Notes: generated by a model from the letters alone, not told the origin. A stretch of DNA of 64,000 nt from Pseudomonas azotoformans (GCF_900103345.1 NZ_LT629702.1:6115501-6179500), one strand, 5' to 3'. Shown: positions 1 through 9,778, numbered from the stretch's first letter. Numbers and translations: made by a program.

Positions 1-295
1 CCTTGGGGTGCTTCTCGCGGTAGAACCACGCCGCCGACAATCCGCTCAAGCCGCCGCCCACGACCACCAGGTCATAGTGCTCGGTGATCGGCAGTTTGTC
101 GGTGTCGAACACCTTCTTTTCCCAGCCCATCTGGTGCGCTACTTCGAACGAGCCGGCGTGGCTGCCGCGCAGGCCGGTCAGGGCAGGAGGGTAGTAACGA
201 CCGTCGGGGGCGGCTTGCAGGATTTGCAGTGGGGTCATGCCGGCGGCGAGGGTGATAGCGACGCCGTTGAGGAAGTCGCGGCGGGTGATATCCAT
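1..295 (-). CDS. FAD-dependent polyamine dehydrogenase, N-terminal part (spermidine dehydrogenase-like)
   Basis: Only the first 98 codons are in the window; the gene runs off the left edge. Residues 4-9 (TRRDFL) followed by a hydrophobic stretch to about residue 28 form a twin-arginine export signal, so the flavoprotein is folded with its cofactor before export to the periplasm. A Rossmann FAD-binding glycine motif (VVGGGLSGLSAA, about residues 78-89) follows. Its position directly after a putrescine/spermidine-type importer and aminobutyraldehyde dehydrogenases suggests the periplasmic spermidine dehydrogenase SpdH of pseudomonads, which cleaves spermidine to diaminopropane and 4-aminobutyraldehyde. 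The substrate is inferred from context and memory of the family; another amine oxidase remains possible. Confidence 0.75.
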   Translation of the reverse strand, partial: MDITRRDFLNGVAITLAAGMTPLQILQAAPDGRYYPPALTGLRGSHAGSFEVAHQMGWEKKVFDTDKLPITEHYDLVVVGGGLSGLSAAWFYREKHPK

Positions 296-332
296 GGGGG
301 ACCTACGAATATTTATTGTTATAGGGAGATCC

Positions 333-425
333 CCTGTGGGAGCGGGCTTGCCCGCGAATACGGTGTGTCAGTCGACATAGGTATGTCCGATGTCATGCAT
401 TCGCGAGCAAGCCCGCTCCCACAGG
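333..425. repeat. REPIN (paired inverted REP), GAGCGGGCTTG class
   Basis: Two REP arms face each other: the left begins CCTGTGGGAGCGGGCTTGCC and the right is its near reverse complement ending CTCCCACAGG, separated by a less conserved loop. It lies between the FAD dehydrogenase and aldehyde dehydrogenase genes. This is the common mobile repeat of fluorescent pseudomonads, mobilised in trans by RAYT transposases; no RAYT gene is visible here. Confidence 0.92.
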
Positions 426-434
426 GGGGGCGGA

Positions 435-1859
435 TCAGTGCTTGAACATCACATGCCGCACGGTGGTGTAGTCCTCCAGCCCGTACATGGACATGTCCTT
501 GCCATAGCCGGACAGTTTCTGACCGCCGTGAGGCATTTCGCTGACCAGCATGAAGTGGGTGTTCACCCAGGTGCAGCCGTACTGCAGACGTGCGGCCAAG
601 CGATGGGCGCGTCCTACGTCGGCGGTCCACACGGACGAGGCCAGCCCGTAGTCCGAATCGTTGGCCCAGTCCAGCACCTGAGCTTCGTCGCTGAACTTGG
701 TCACTGATACCACCGGCCCGAAGACTTCGCGGCGCACGATCTCGTCGTCCTGCTGTGCGTCAGCCAGCACGGTCGGTTCAAAGAAGAAACCATTGCCTTC
801 CACGGCCTTGCCACCCGTGATCAGGCGAATGTGCGGCTGTGCCACGGCGCGCTCGACGAAACCCGCGACACGGTCGCGATGCTGCGCGGTGATCAATGGC
901 CCCAACTCGGTGGCCGGGTCATCCTGCAATCCATACTTGATGCTGGCGACCGCCGCACCGAGCTTCTCGACAAACGCATCGTAGATATCGGCCTGTGCAT
1001 AAATACGGCACGCCGCCGTGCAATCCTGGCCAGCGTTATAGAAGCCGAAGGTGCGGATGCCCTCGACGGCGGCGTCGATATCCGCATCGTTGAAGATGAT
1101 CACCGGCGCCTTGCCACCCAACTCCATGTGCATGCGCTTCACGCTGTCGGCGGTGCTGGAGATGATGTTTGCGCCGGTGGCGATGGAACCGGTCAGCGAC
1201 ACCATGCGCACTTTAGGGTGGCTCACCAGCGGGCTGCCCACGGTAGGCCCACGGCCGAACACCAGGTTGAGCACGCCGGCCGGGAAGATATCAGCGGCCA
1301 GTTCGACCATGCGCAAGGCCGTCAGCGGGGTTTGCTCCGACGGCTTGAGCACCACGGTATTACCGGCGGCGAGGGCCGGGGCGATTTTCCAGGCGACCAT
1401 CATCAGCGGGTAGTTCCACGGCGCGATGGACGCGATCACGCCCACCGGGTCGCGGCGAATCATCGAGGTATGGCCGGGCAAATATTCACCGCCGGCCGAA
1501 CCGCTCATGCAGCGGCTGGCGCCGGCAAAGAAACGGAACACGTCGGCAATCGCCGGGATTTCATCGTTGAGCGCGGCGCTGTAGGGCTTGCCGCAGTTGT
1601 CCGATTCCAGCTTGGCCAGTTCTTCGCCGTGGGCCTCGATCACGTCCGCCAGTTTCAGCAGCAGCAGCGAACGATCCTTGGGTGCGGTTTGCGACCAGCC
1701 TTCGAAGGCCGCATCGGCGGCGCGCACGGCGGCGTCGACCTGGGCTTCGCTGGCTTCCTTGATTTCTACCAGTACGCGGCCGAGCGCCGGGTTGAATACA
1801 GCCTGCGCCGGGCCTTCGCCTTCGACCAGGTGGCCGTTGATCAGTAGTTTGGTTTGCAT
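435..1859 (-). CDS. patD: Gamma-aminobutyraldehyde dehydrogenase (PatD/YdcW type)
   Basis: This NAD-dependent aldehyde dehydrogenase oxidises 4-aminobutyraldehyde, formed from putrescine or spermidine, to GABA in the cytoplasm. The 474-aa length equals E. coli PatD as I remember it. The catalytic cysteine is in GQDC (about C280), the general base in MELGGK (about E246), and the oxyanion/Asn region PWNYPL at 147-152 is present. It is the last gene before the FAD dehydrogenase in a ydcSTUV-patD-like order. A paralogue with the same motifs opens the operon at 6221-7708, so the two may differ in substrate chain length. The start is supported by a GAGGAG-type ribosome site just upstream. Confidence 0.88.
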   Translation of the reverse strand: MQTKLLINGHLVEGEGPAQAVFNPALGRVLVEIKEASEAQVDAAVRAADAAFEGWSQTAPKDRSLLLLKLADVIEAHGEELAKLESDNCGKPYSAALNDEIPAIADVFRFFAGASRCMSGSAGGEYLPGHTSMIRRDPVGVIASIAPWNYPLMMVAWKIAPALAAGNTVVLKPSEQTPLTALRMVELAADIFPAGVLNLVFGRGPTVGSPLVSHPKVRMVSLTGSIATGANIISSTADSVKRMHMELGGKAPVIIFNDADIDAAVEGIRTFGFYNAGQDCTAACRIYAQADIYDAFVEKLGAAVASIKYGLQDDPATELGPLITAQHRDRVAGFVERAVAQPHIRLITGGKAVEGNGFFFEPTVLADAQQDDEIVRREVFGPVVSVTKFSDEAQVLDWANDSDYGLASSVWTADVGRAHRLAARLQYGCTWVNTHFMLVSEMPHGGQKLSGYGKDMSMYGLEDYTTVRHVMFKH

Positions 1860-1906
1860 GGTCTTCTCCTCAAATTTATTGTTGTTTCCCTGAAAAAACC
1901 GGCTCT

Positions 1907-2001
1907 AAATGTGGGAGCGGGCTTGCTCGCGAATGCAGTGTGTCAGTCGAAGCATGTGTGTCTGATGGACCGCATTCGCGAGCAAGCCCGCTCCCACATT
2001 T
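1907..2001. repeat. REPIN, GAGCGGGCTTG class
   Basis: Inverted pair with arms AAATGTGGGAGCGGGCTTGC and its reverse complement, about 95 bp in all. It sits between the stop of the ydcV-like permease gene and the start of the patD-like gene, so it falls inside the predicted polycistronic transcript and could form a large mRNA hairpin there. Confidence 0.92.
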
Positions 2002-2026
2002 GAATCGCGTTTCTCCAGTCGCAAAG

Positions 2027-2836
2027 CTATTTACCGCCACTCCCGGCCACGCTTTCACCGCCGCGGGTCAGGTAGTAGGCACCGAGAATCGGGAACATCG
2101 TCACCAGCATCACCAGCATCGCCACCACGTTGGTCACCGGCACGTCGCGTGGGCGGCTCAGTTGGTTGAGCAGCCACAGCGGCAAGGTGCGTTCGTGGCC
2201 GGCGGTGAAGGTGGTGACGATGATTTCGTCGAACGACAGCGCAAAGGCGAGCATGCCGCCGGCCAGCAGTGCCGAGCCCAGGTTGGGCATGATGATGTAG
2301 CGGAAGGTCTGCCAGCCGTCGGCGCCCAGGTCCATCGAGGCCTCGATCAGGCTGTGGGAGGTGCGGCGCAGGCGGGCGATGACGTTGTTGTAGACGATCA
2401 CCACGCAGAAGGTCGCGTGGCCGACGATGATGGTGAACATCCCCGGCTCGATGCCCAGCGTCTTGAACGTCGCCAGCAGCGCGATACCGGTGATGATCCC
2501 CGGCAGCGCAATCGGCAGGATCAACATCAGCGACACGCCTTGCTTGCCGAAGAACTCGCGGCGATACAGCGCCGCCGAGGCCAGGGTGCCGAGGACCATG
2601 GCGATCAGCGTGGCGATGGCGGCGATCTGCAGCGACAGCTTGATCGCCTCCAGTACGTCCGGCCGTGCGAACGCCACGCTGAACCACTTCAGGGTGAAGC
2701 CCTGGGGCGGAAAGCTGAACGCGGCTTCTTCGGTGTTGAAGGCATAGAGGAAGATGATCAGGATCGGGAAGTGCAGAAACACCAACCCGCCCCAGGCGGC
2801 GATCTTCAGGCCTAGTGAGGATTTTTCAGAGTGCAT
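2027..2836 (-). CDS. ydcV: Polyamine ABC transporter permease (YdcV/PotC type)
   Basis: A 269-aa inner-membrane permease with about six hydrophobic segments, starting at [19 protein letters not shown] near residue 15. The coupling loop for the ATPase is the EAA motif at [20 protein letters not shown]. With its partner permease at 2826-3755 it forms the channel of a putrescine/spermidine-type importer. Its start overlaps the end of the partner gene by 11 bases, so translation is probably coupled. The assignment to YdcV rather than PotC rests on the ydcSTUV-patD gene order and on similar length (E. coli YdcV is about 264 aa). Confidence 0.88.
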   Translation of the reverse strand: MHSEKSSLGLKIAAWGGLVFLHFPILIIFLYAFNTEEAAFSFPPQGFTLKWFSVAFARPDVLEAIKLSLQIAAIATLIAMVLGTLASAALYRREFFGKQGVSLMLILPIALPGIITGIALLATFKTLGIEPGMFTIIVGHATFCVVIVYNNVIARLRRTSHSLIEASMDLGADGWQTFRYIIMPNLGSALLAGGMLAFALSFDEIIVTTFTAGHERTLPLWLLNQLSRPRDVPVTNVVAMLVMLVTMFPILGAYYLTRGGESVAGSGGK

Positions 2837-3755
2837 CGAAGGCCCCCAGGCGTTTGACGATGGACAGGTAAACCGCGATCAGCACGATCGGCACCAGGGT
2901 GAACGCTGCGGCCATGGGCATGTTGCCGATGGCGCCTTGCTGGGCGTAGACCATGCCGCCGACGAAGTAGCCGGGCGGGCCGACCAGTTGCGGCACGATG
3001 AAATCGCCCAGGGTCAGCGAGAAGGTGAAGATGGAACCGGCGGCAATCCCTGGCACCGACAGCGGCAATATCACCTGCATGAAGGTCTGGCGCGGTTTGG
3101 CGCCCAGGTCGGCCGAGGCTTGCAGCAGCGAGGGCGGCAAGCGTTCCAGGGACGCCTGGATCGGCAGGATCATGAACGGCAGCCAGATATAGACGAACAC
3201 CATGAACCGCCCCAGGTGCGAGGTGCTCAAGGTACTGCCGCCCACGCCGGGAATGCCCAGCACGAACTGCAACACCGGCTCCAGGCCCAGGTGCTGCACG
3301 AACCACTGCGCCACGCCGCCCTTGGCCAGCAGCAAGGTCCAGGCATAAGCCTTGACGATATAACTGGCCCACATCGGCATCATCACCGCGATGTAGAAGA
3401 ACGCCTTGGTCTTGCCCGTGGTGTAGCGTGCCATGTAGTAGGCGATGGGGAAGGCCACGATGGCGCTGGCGATCGACACCACGATCGCCATGCTCAGGGT
3501 GCGCACGATGATGTCGAAGTTCGACGGCTGGAACAGCGCGGCGAAGTTGGCCAGGGTCAGGTCTGGCGTGACCGCCATGGTGAAGTCGTCGAAGGTGTAG
3601 AAACCCTGCCACAGCAGGGTCAGCAACGAACCCAGGTAGATCGCGCCGAACCAGATCAGCGGCGGCACCAGCAGCATCGCCAGGTACAGGTTGGGCTTGC
3701 GGTACAGCAGGTTGGAAAACCTGCGCATCGGCGGGTGGGAAATAGCCAGGCTCAT
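2826..3755 (-). CDS. ydcU: Polyamine ABC transporter permease (YdcU/PotB type)
   Basis: A 309-aa inner-membrane permease. Residues 25-65 hold the first membrane span and a periplasmic loop, and the EAA-type coupling motif appears as [20 protein letters not shown]. It pairs with the YdcV-like permease downstream (11-base overlap) and lies one base from the ATPase gene upstream, so all are one transcript. In the family, a PotB-like and a PotC-like subunit make the heterodimeric channel energised by the ATPase and fed by the periplasmic binding protein. Confidence 0.88.
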   Translation of the reverse strand: MSLAISHPPMRRFSNLLYRKPNLYLAMLLVPPLIWFGAIYLGSLLTLLWQGFYTFDDFTMAVTPDLTLANFAALFQPSNFDIIVRTLSMAIVVSIASAIVAFPIAYYMARYTTGKTKAFFYIAVMMPMWASYIVKAYAWTLLLAKGGVAQWFVQHLGLEPVLQFVLGIPGVGGSTLSTSHLGRFMVFVYIWLPFMILPIQASLERLPPSLLQASADLGAKPRQTFMQVILPLSVPGIAAGSIFTFSLTLGDFIVPQLVGPPGYFVGGMVYAQQGAIGNMPMAAAFTLVPIVLIAVYLSIVKRLGAFDAL

Positions 3756-3756
3756 G

Positions 3757-4791
3757 TCACACCTCGCCTGCTCTGTCGGTCAGCGGGGTCATGGCTTCCC
3801 GCGCCCAACGGGCGGTGATGGACTGGCCGACCTGGTGGCCGCTGCTGATGTCCAGCCACTGGTTGTTGGCCTGGCTGATGTTCAACGCCTGGCCGTTTTC
3901 CAGTTTCAGCTCATAGCGGGTGGCGCTGCCCTGGTACTGGATATCGTGGAGCAAACCGCTGATTTCCACTTCGCCGACGCCCAGCGGGCCCTCGGCAAAC
4001 CGCACGTGTTCCGGACGGATCGAAAACGGCTGCGCGCTGCCGCTGAGGCGCTGGGCCAACTCGCCACGAATCACGTTGGAGGTGCCGACGAACTCGGCGA
4101 CGAACGCGGTGGCGGGTTTCATGTAGAGGTTGCGCGGGGTGTCGACCTGTTCGATGCGACCTTTGTTGAAGACTGCGACGCGGTCGGACATCGACAGCGC
4201 TTCGGTCTGGTCGTGGGTCACGAAGATAAAGGTGATACCCAGTTGGCGTTGCAGCTTTTTCAGCTCGCTTTGCATCTGTTCGCGCAGCTTGAGGTCGAGG
4301 GCACCCAGGGGTTCATCCAGCAGCAACACCCGTGGACGATTGACCAGGGCGCGGGCCAGGGCGACCCGTTGGCGTTGGCCACCGGAGAGCTGCACCGGCT
4401 TGCGCTCGCCGTAGCCGCCGAGGGCGACCATGGCCAGGGCTTCTTCGGCGCGGTTGAGGCGCTCGGTCTTGCCCACGCCCTTGACCTTGAGGCCGTAGGC
4501 GACGTTGTCGCGCACATTCATATGGGGGAACAGCGCGTAATCCTGGAACACGGTGTTCACGTCGCGCTGGTACGGCGGCAAGCCGGCGGCTTCTTCGCCA
4601 TGGATACGGATCGAGCCTGCGCTCGGCTGCTCGAACCCGGCGATCAGGCGCAGGCAGGTGGTCTTACCCGAGCCGGAAGGGCCGAGCATGGAAAAGAACT
4701 CGCCGTCCTGGATATCGATGGAAACCCGGTCAACGGCTTTCACTTCGCCGAACTGACGGGAAACGTGGGTGAATTGGACTGCAAGCGTCAT
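3757..4791 (-). CDS. ydcT: Polyamine ABC transporter ATP-binding protein (YdcT/PotA type)
   Basis: A 344-aa ATPase that powers the importer from the cytoplasmic face. Walker A is GPSGSGKT (37-44), the signature LSGGQ is at 135-139, and Walker B LLLDEP is at 156-161. The C-terminal third (from about 270) is the TOBE-like regulatory domain of the PotA/MalK subfamily. An open frame extends far upstream, but the start MTLAVQF at 4791 is chosen because family homology begins there and the upstream part reads through a REPIN. Confidence 0.9.
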   Translation of the reverse strand: MTLAVQFTHVSRQFGEVKAVDRVSIDIQDGEFFSMLGPSGSGKTTCLRLIAGFEQPSAGSIRIHGEEAAGLPPYQRDVNTVFQDYALFPHMNVRDNVAYGLKVKGVGKTERLNRAEEALAMVALGGYGERKPVQLSGGQRQRVALARALVNRPRVLLLDEPLGALDLKLREQMQSELKKLQRQLGITFIFVTHDQTEALSMSDRVAVFNKGRIEQVDTPRNLYMKPATAFVAEFVGTSNVIRGELAQRLSGSAQPFSIRPEHVRFAEGPLGVGEVEISGLLHDIQYQGSATRYELKLENGQALNISQANNQWLDISSGHQVGQSITARWAREAMTPLTDRAGEV

Positions 4792-4882
4792 GGTGCGGTG
4801 CTCCGAAAAGGCGCGGGTCGTCGCAGCGGCCCGGCCTGGACTTCTGAAAAAACAATGCGGTACTGAGATGTACTCGGCCCAG

Positions 4883-4971
4883 TGTGGGAGGGGGCTTGCC
4901 CCCGATGACTGTGCACCAGTCGACACAAGTGTGTCTGATGTACCGCTATCGGGAGCAAGCCCCCTCCCACA
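4883..4971. repeat. REPIN, GAGGGGGCTTG class
   Basis: Inverted arms TGTGGGAGGGGGCTTGCCCC and reverse complement, with a loop containing the frequent CAGTCGACA/TGTCTGAT stretch. It sits between the binding-protein and ATPase genes of the polyamine operon, a common position for mRNA hairpins that leave the upstream binding-protein message more abundant; that effect is inference. Confidence 0.92.
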
Positions 4972-4996
4972 GGAGACCTCTGTTGTCTGGGAGACC

Positions 4997-6148
4997 TTAG
5001 CGGCCACCCATGATCGCGATGTAATCCTGTGTCCAGCGGCTGTACGGCACGAACTTGCCGCCTTCCGCCTGCGGGGTTTTCCAGAAGGCGATCTTGTCGA
5101 ATTGGTCGAACCCGTTGGTCTTGCAACCTTCGGCGCCGAGCAATTCGCTTGCCTGGCACGCCGCCGGCACCGCCGGCAGGGAGCCGAACCAGGCGGCCAC
5201 ATCACCCTGGACCTTTGGTTGCAGCGACCAGTCCATCCACTTGTAGGCGCAGTTCGGGTGCTTGGCCTCGGCGTGCAACATGGTGGTGTCGGCCCAACCG
5301 GTGGCGCCTTCCTTCGGAATGGTCGAGGCAATCGGCTGCTTCTCGTTCTGCAGGCCGTTGACCTGATACGGCCAGGCGCTGGAGGCCACCACGCCTTCGT
5401 TCTTGAAGTCACTCATTTGCACGGTGGTGTCGTGCCAGTAGCGGTGGATCAGCGGTTGCTGGGCGCGCAGCAATTCGAGCACGGCCTTGTACTGGGTTTC
5501 GGTCAGTTCATAGGGGTTCTGGATGCCCAACTCCGGCTTGGTCGACTTGAGGTACAGCGCCGCGTCGGCGATGTAGATCGGGCCGTCGTACGCCTGCACG
5601 CGGCCTTTGTTCGGCTTGCCGTCCGGCAGGTTCTGCGGCTCGAACAGCACATTCCAGCTGATGGGCGCGGTCTTGAATACATTGGTGTTGTACATCAGCA
5701 CGTTTGGGCCCCACTGGTACGGGGTGCCGTAGGTTTGCTGGCCGACCACGTACCACGGCGCGTCTTTCAGGCGGGGGTCGATGTTCTTCCAGTTGGGGAT
5801 CAGTGCGGTATTGATTGGCTGCACCCGTTTGCCGACGATCAGCCGCAGCGAAGCATCGCCGGACGCGGTCACCAGGTCATACCCGCCCTTGGCCATCAGG
5901 CTGACCATTTCGTCAGAGGTGGCGGCGGTTTTCACGTTGACCTTGCAGCCGGTTTCCTTCTCGAAACCGCTGACCCAATCGTAGGCCTTGTCGCTTTCGC
6001 CGCGTTCGATATAGCCGGGCCAGGCGACGATATCCAGCTGGCCTTCACCGGCACCCACCGCCTTGAGCGGTTCGGCGGCCTGGAGGCTGGCGCTGGCCAG
6101 CAGCGCGGTAGTCAAAGCACTGAGCAGTGCGGTCTTGTGCGCAGACAT
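4997..6148 (-). CDS. ydcS: Periplasmic polyamine-binding protein (YdcS type)
   Basis: A 383-aa solute-binding protein with a Sec signal peptide (hydrophobic segment about 6-24, cleavage near LQAAE). The mature part starts with a stretch (LDIVAWPGYIERG) that I recall as very close to E. coli YdcS, and the C-terminus ends SRWTQDYIAIMGG as there. It captures the polyamine and delivers it to the YdcUV-like permeases. Six cysteines (GCKV, NCAYK, ACQAS, GCKT) may form periplasmic disulfides. The gene follows the second aldehyde dehydrogenase by 72 bases with a GAGGGAA ribosome site. Confidence 0.9.
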   Translation of the reverse strand: MSAHKTALLSALTTALLASASLQAAEPLKAVGAGEGQLDIVAWPGYIERGESDKAYDWVSGFEKETGCKVNVKTAATSDEMVSLMAKGGYDLVTASGDASLRLIVGKRVQPINTALIPNWKNIDPRLKDAPWYVVGQQTYGTPYQWGPNVLMYNTNVFKTAPISWNVLFEPQNLPDGKPNKGRVQAYDGPIYIADAALYLKSTKPELGIQNPYELTETQYKAVLELLRAQQPLIHRYWHDTTVQMSDFKNEGVVASSAWPYQVNGLQNEKQPIASTIPKEGATGWADTTMLHAEAKHPNCAYKWMDWSLQPKVQGDVAAWFGSLPAVPAACQASELLGAEGCKTNGFDQFDKIAFWKTPQAEGGKFVPYSRWTQDYIAIMGGR

Positions 6149-6220
6149 GGGGGTTCCCTCTTCTTTAATTATGGTCGGGGCAGTTGTTTGAACCGGTAAC
6201 GCAAGAGCTTAGTTGTTGTT

Positions 6221-7708
6221 TTAAAGATGCTGGCCATGGCGCGCCATGATGTGCCGCACCACGCTGTAGTCCTGCAGCGAATCGCTGGACAGATCCTTGC
6301 CATACCCCGAGCGCTTCAAGCCGCCGTGGGGCATTTCGCTGACCAGCATGAAATGACTGTTGATCCAGGTGCAGCCGTATTGCAGGCGCGAGGCTACTTG
6401 CATGGCCTTGTCCAGGTTCTGGGTCCACACCGACGAGGCCAGGCCGTATTCGGAGTCGTTGGCCCAGTCCACCGCCTGTTCCAGCTCGTCGAAACGCGTC
6501 ACTGTGACCACTGGGCCGAATACTTCACGCTGCACGATTTCATCGTTCTGTTTGCAGCCGGCCAGCAGCGTCGGCTGGTAATAGAAGCCCGCGCCGGAAT
6601 GCACGGCGGCGCCGGTGATGCGTTCGATATGCGGCTGGCCGAGGGCGCGTTCGACAAAACTGGCCACGCGGTCGCGCTGGCGAGTGCTGATCAGCGGGCC
6701 CAACTCGTTGTCGGCGTCGCGCTTGCCGGCAAAGCGCAGACTGCTCACGGCGGCGCCAAGCTCGGCGACCAGTTTGTCGTGGATACCGGCCTGGGCGTAG
6801 ATGCGGCATGCGGCGGTGCAGTCCTGGCCGGCGTTGTAGTAACCATAGGCGCGCACGCCTTCGACCACGGCTTGCAGGTCGGCGTCGTTGCACACGATCA
6901 CCGGCGCCTTACCGCCCAGTTCCAGGTGCGTGCGTTTCAGGGTCTTGGAGGCGGCCTGCAGAATCTTCTGCCCGGTGACGATATCGCCGGTCAGCGAGAC
7001 CATGCGCACCTTGGGGTGGCTGACCAGATGGCTGCCGACGCCTTCACCGCCGCCACACAGAATGTTGATCACGCCGCGTGGCAACAGGTCTTTGAGCACT
7101 GGGGCAAGGGCGAGGATCGACAGCGGCGTGTGTTCCGACGGCTTGAACACCAGCGTATTGCCAGCGGCCAGGGCGGGGGCGATTTTCCACGCGGCCATCA
7201 TCAGAGGGTAGTTCCACGGCGCAATCGAGGCCACCACGCCAATCGGATCACGGCGCACCATGCTGGTGTAGCCCGGCAGGTATTCACCGCTGAGTTGCCC
7301 GGTCTGGCAACGCACCGCCCCGGCGAAAAAGCGGAACACATCGACGGTGGCACTCAAGTCGTCCTGACGCGCCAGGTGCAACGGCTTGCCGCAGTTCAGG
7401 GATTCCAGGCGGGCCAGGTAATCGGCTTGCTTTTCGATGGCATCGGCAATGCCCAGCAGGATGTTCGAGCGTTGCTGCGGCGTGGTGCGCGACCAGCCGG
7501 CAAAGGCGCGGTGGGCGGCAAGGATCGTGCTCTCGACCTGCTCGGTGCTGGCTTCGGCGATCTGGGTGAGGACTTCACCGGTGGCCGGGTTGAGGATCGG
7601 CTCGGCAAAACCCTGGCCCTGGACCAGTTCGCCGTCGATCAGCAACGCAGTAAGCAGCGGGGTGGGCGCGCCGGACATTTTTCGCGATCTCTTTTCTTGT
7701 GTGGCCAT
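6221..7708 (-). CDS. Aminobutyraldehyde-type aldehyde dehydrogenase, operon-leading paralogue
   Basis: A 495-aa (or 485-aa) NAD-dependent aldehyde dehydrogenase, paralogous to the enzyme at 435-1859. The two share the block [16 protein letters not shown] (catalytic cysteine about C297) and [10 protein letters not shown] (about E263). It is the first gene downstream of the LysR regulator and leads the importer operon. Two starts are possible: ATG at 7708 with AAGAGAA upstream, or ATG at 7678 where family homology (LLIDGEL) begins soon after. Likely substrate is 4-aminobutyraldehyde or a related aminoaldehyde (3-aminopropanal, from diaminopropane); which paralogue takes which cannot be told from sequence. 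Confidence 0.85.
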   Translation of the reverse strand: MATQEKRSRKMSGAPTPLLTALLIDGELVQGQGFAEPILNPATGEVLTQIAEASTEQVESTILAAHRAFAGWSRTTPQQRSNILLGIADAIEKQADYLARLESLNCGKPLHLARQDDLSATVDVFRFFAGAVRCQTGQLSGEYLPGYTSMVRRDPIGVVASIAPWNYPLMMAAWKIAPALAAGNTLVFKPSEHTPLSILALAPVLKDLLPRGVINILCGGGEGVGSHLVSHPKVRMVSLTGDIVTGQKILQAASKTLKRTHLELGGKAPVIVCNDADLQAVVEGVRAYGYYNAGQDCTAACRIYAQAGIHDKLVAELGAAVSSLRFAGKRDADNELGPLISTRQRDRVASFVERALGQPHIERITGAAVHSGAGFYYQPTLLAGCKQNDEIVQREVFGPVVTVTRFDELEQAVDWANDSEYGLASSVWTQNLDKAMQVASRLQYGCTWINSHFMLVSEMPHGGLKRSGYGKDLSSDSLQDYSVVRHIMARHGQHL

Positions 7709-7751
7709 GGGCGTTCTCTTACAAGGCGCCCGGCCTTCTCTTATGGATTAG

Positions 7752-7808
7752 CTGAGAGTAGAGGCCAGGCGCGAGGTCAACAAATACTAAATACTGAATG
7801 CAGCATTC
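7752..7808 (-). promoter_or_regulatory. Candidate LysR-dependent promoter of the polyamine operon
   Basis: In the 102-base gap between lysR and the first dehydrogenase gene, a perfect 13-bp palindrome GAATGCAGCATTC lies at 7796-7808. On the minus strand a good -35 (TTGACC, 7780-7775) follows, but at 17-bp spacing the -10 is poor (TCTCAG), the pattern of an activator-dependent promoter. Binding by the adjacent LysR protein is inference. Confidence 0.4.
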
Positions 7809-7810
7809 GA

Positions 7811-8722
7811 TTAAATAGATGGCTTGCGCGGGTGCGGCTGTTCACGGGCGACTGTCAGGAACGGGTCCACCAGCGCCGGGCGCGCCGTGCCACGGCGCCA
7901 GGCCAGGCCCACGTCGAGGGTCTGGCTGAGGTCGGCAATGGGCCGTGCTTCGATAATGTCGCCCTCCAGCGACCACGGGCGGTAGGTCATGTCCGGTTGG
8001 ATCGACACGCCGAGGCCTGCTGCCACCAGGCTTCGCACCGCTTCGGTGGAGGCGGTGCGCAGGGTGACGCGCGGTTGCAGCCCCGCGCTGGTCCACAGGC
8101 GTTGGGCGTTTTGGCCCATTTCGTCAACGTTCAGCTGGATCAACGGCTCGCGCGCCACGTCGGCCAGGTTGATGCTGTCGTGCTCCAGCAACGGATGCTG
8201 TGCCGGCAGCCAAAGCCGGTGAGGGGAGTGGGTGAGCACTTCGGTCTGCAGCGCGTGGCGGTCTTCGAGGTTGGAGAGGATCAGTACGCCCACGTCGATT
8301 TCACCGCTGACCAGCAAATGCTCGATGTACGGGCGTTCATCCTCCATCACGCGGATTTCCACGTTGGGGTAGGCGCGCTGGAAGCGGGTCAGCAAGTCGG
8401 CGAGGTAGTAACCCGCCACCAGGCTGGTCACACCGATGATCAACTGCCCGGCGACCTGGTCGGTGCTCTGCTGCAGGCTGCGCTTGGCGTTGTCGACGGT
8501 GGCGAGAATCAAGTGCGCCTGGCGCAGGAACTGATGGCCCTGGTGGGTGAGGGTCATGCCCTTGGCGTGACGGTTGAACAGGTTGACGCCGATTTCCTGC
8601 TCCAATTGCTGGATCGCCAGGGTCAGCGTCGACTGGGAGATAAACGCCGTCTGCGCGGCAGCGGAGATCGAGCCGGTCTCGGCCACGGCAATAAAGTGCC
8701 GGATTTGACGCAAGGTCATCAT
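7811..8722 (-). CDS. LysR-family transcriptional regulator
   Basis: A 303-aa regulator with an N-terminal winged helix-turn-helix (about residues 4-62, with recognition helix around SQSTLTLAIQQLEQEIGVNLFNR) and a type 2 periplasmic-binding-protein effector domain from about residue 90. It is transcribed in the same direction as, and directly upstream of, the polyamine operon, so it probably controls that operon in response to a polyamine or its aldehyde. The start could be either of two adjacent ATG codons (8722 or 8719). The intergenic region to its right (8723-8890) is AT-rich and holds no other gene. Confidence 0.9.
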   Translation of the reverse strand: MMTLRQIRHFIAVAETGSISAAAQTAFISQSTLTLAIQQLEQEIGVNLFNRHAKGMTLTHQGHQFLRQAHLILATVDNAKRSLQQSTDQVAGQLIIGVTSLVAGYYLADLLTRFQRAYPNVEIRVMEDERPYIEHLLVSGEIDVGVLILSNLEDRHALQTEVLTHSPHRLWLPAQHPLLEHDSINLADVAREPLIQLNVDEMGQNAQRLWTSAGLQPRVTLRTASTEAVRSLVAAGLGVSIQPDMTYRPWSLEGDIIEARPIADLSQTLDVGLAWRRGTARPALVDPFLTVAREQPHPRKPSI

Positions 8723-8890
8723 GCTGGAATTACCGGTGGGGTGTTTTTATAGATTTACCCGAGTGTATATCGATTTAAGTGAAGGGCGGCCGCGTTACAT
8801 CTGGAAGCACTCTAGATCAGGGCTTTTTGGCACTTAGTTTTACGCTGGGGGCCTATTGGTCCTATGAACCCAAGTGTCTGGAGGCTGCGA

Positions 8891-9598
8891 ATGAATACCC
8901 GTGGATTGCTCGATCAGTTGCTCAAGTCTGGCCAGGACATGCTGCAAAACAAGGCTGGCGGCCAGCGTAAACAGGACGACAAAGGTGCGCTGGGCGGTCT
9001 GCTCGGCGGTGGCGGCCTGGGCAGCCTGCTCGGTGGTGCCGGTGGCGGCGCGCTGGCGGCGGGAGCCATGGGCCTGCTGCTGGGCAACAAGAAGGCGCGC
9101 AAATTCGGCGGCAAGGCATTGACCTACGGCGGTTTGGCGGCCTTGGGCGTTATCGCGTACAAGGCCTACGGCAACTGGCAGGCCAATCAGGCCAGCGCAC
9201 CCCAGGGCGAGCCACAGACCATCGACCGCTTGCCACCGGCCCAGGTCGAACAACACAGCCAGGCCATCCTGAAGGCGCTGGTCGCGGCGGCCAAGGCCGA
9301 TGGCCATGTGGACGAGCGCGAGCGTGCGCTGATCGAATGTGAATTCACCAAGCTGGATAACGACCGCGAGCTGCAAAGCTGGCTCCATACCGAGCTCAAC
9401 AAACCCCTCGACCCGGCCGATGTGGCTCGCGCGGCAGGCACCCCGGAAATGGCGGCCGAGATGTACATCGCTAGCGTGATGCTGGTGGATGAGGAGAACT
9501 TCATGGAGAAGGCCTACCTTGACGAACTGGCCCGCCAACTGAAGCTTGAGCCCGGCTTGAAGCTGGAACTGGAAAAACAGGTGCGGCTGAACGCGTAA
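8891..9598 (+). CDS. DUF533 / TerB-like protein (YebE family)
   Basis: A 235-aa protein of the DUF533 family, whose C-terminal half resembles the TerB fold of tellurite-resistance proteins. The N-terminal half is glycine-rich and hydrophobic (about residues 35-95), giving probable membrane association. The C-terminal helical domain (from about 105) contains the acidic stretch DGHVDERERALIE, which in TerB-like proteins can bind metal. The start at 8891 is chosen for the GGAGG site 7 bases before it. Biological role is unknown; the gene stands alone between the polyamine operon and wsp. Confidence 0.85.
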   Translation: MNTRGLLDQLLKSGQDMLQNKAGGQRKQDDKGALGGLLGGGGLGSLLGGAGGGALAAGAMGLLLGNKKARKFGGKALTYGGLAALGVIAYKAYGNWQANQASAPQGEPQTIDRLPPAQVEQHSQAILKALVAAAKADGHVDERERALIECEFTKLDNDRELQSWLHTELNKPLDPADVARAAGTPEMAAEMYIASVMLVDEENFMEKAYLDELARQLKLEPGLKLELEKQVRLNA

Positions 9599-9619
9599 AG
9601 ACGGGGCGTGCAGCGATCA

Positions 9620-9717
9620 AAATGTGCGAGGGGGGCTTGCCCCTCCGATAGTGGTGTTTCAGTCTATTTACAGTTGGCTGGCACACCGCCATCGGGGGCA
9701 AGCCCCCTCGCACATTT
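9620..9717. repeat. REPIN, variant arm GCGAGGGGGGCTTG
   Basis: Inverted arms AAATGTGCGAGGGGGGCTTG and reverse complement, about 98 bp. The usual GTGGGAG has become GTGCGAG on both arms, so the change is compensated and the stem is kept. It occupies most of the gap between the DUF533 gene and wspA. Confidence 0.88.
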
Positions 9718-9772
9718 GCATTCTGTGGACGCTACATCAAAACCTGTTGATAAATGAGGTCTTCTGCTCAGC

Positions 9773-9778
9773 TATACT
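9773..9778 (+). promoter_or_regulatory. Possible -10 box of the wsp operon promoter
   Basis: TATACT lies 34 bases before the wspA start. The best upstream -35-like hexamer, TTGATA at 9747-9752, is 20 bases away, longer than optimal, so this is a weak assignment. Confidence 0.35.

Noticed and set aside
6227..8752. 841-codon open frame on the plus strand across the dehydrogenase and LysR genes
   Set aside because: It crosses two convincing minus-strand genes and their regulatory gap, with no motif of its own.
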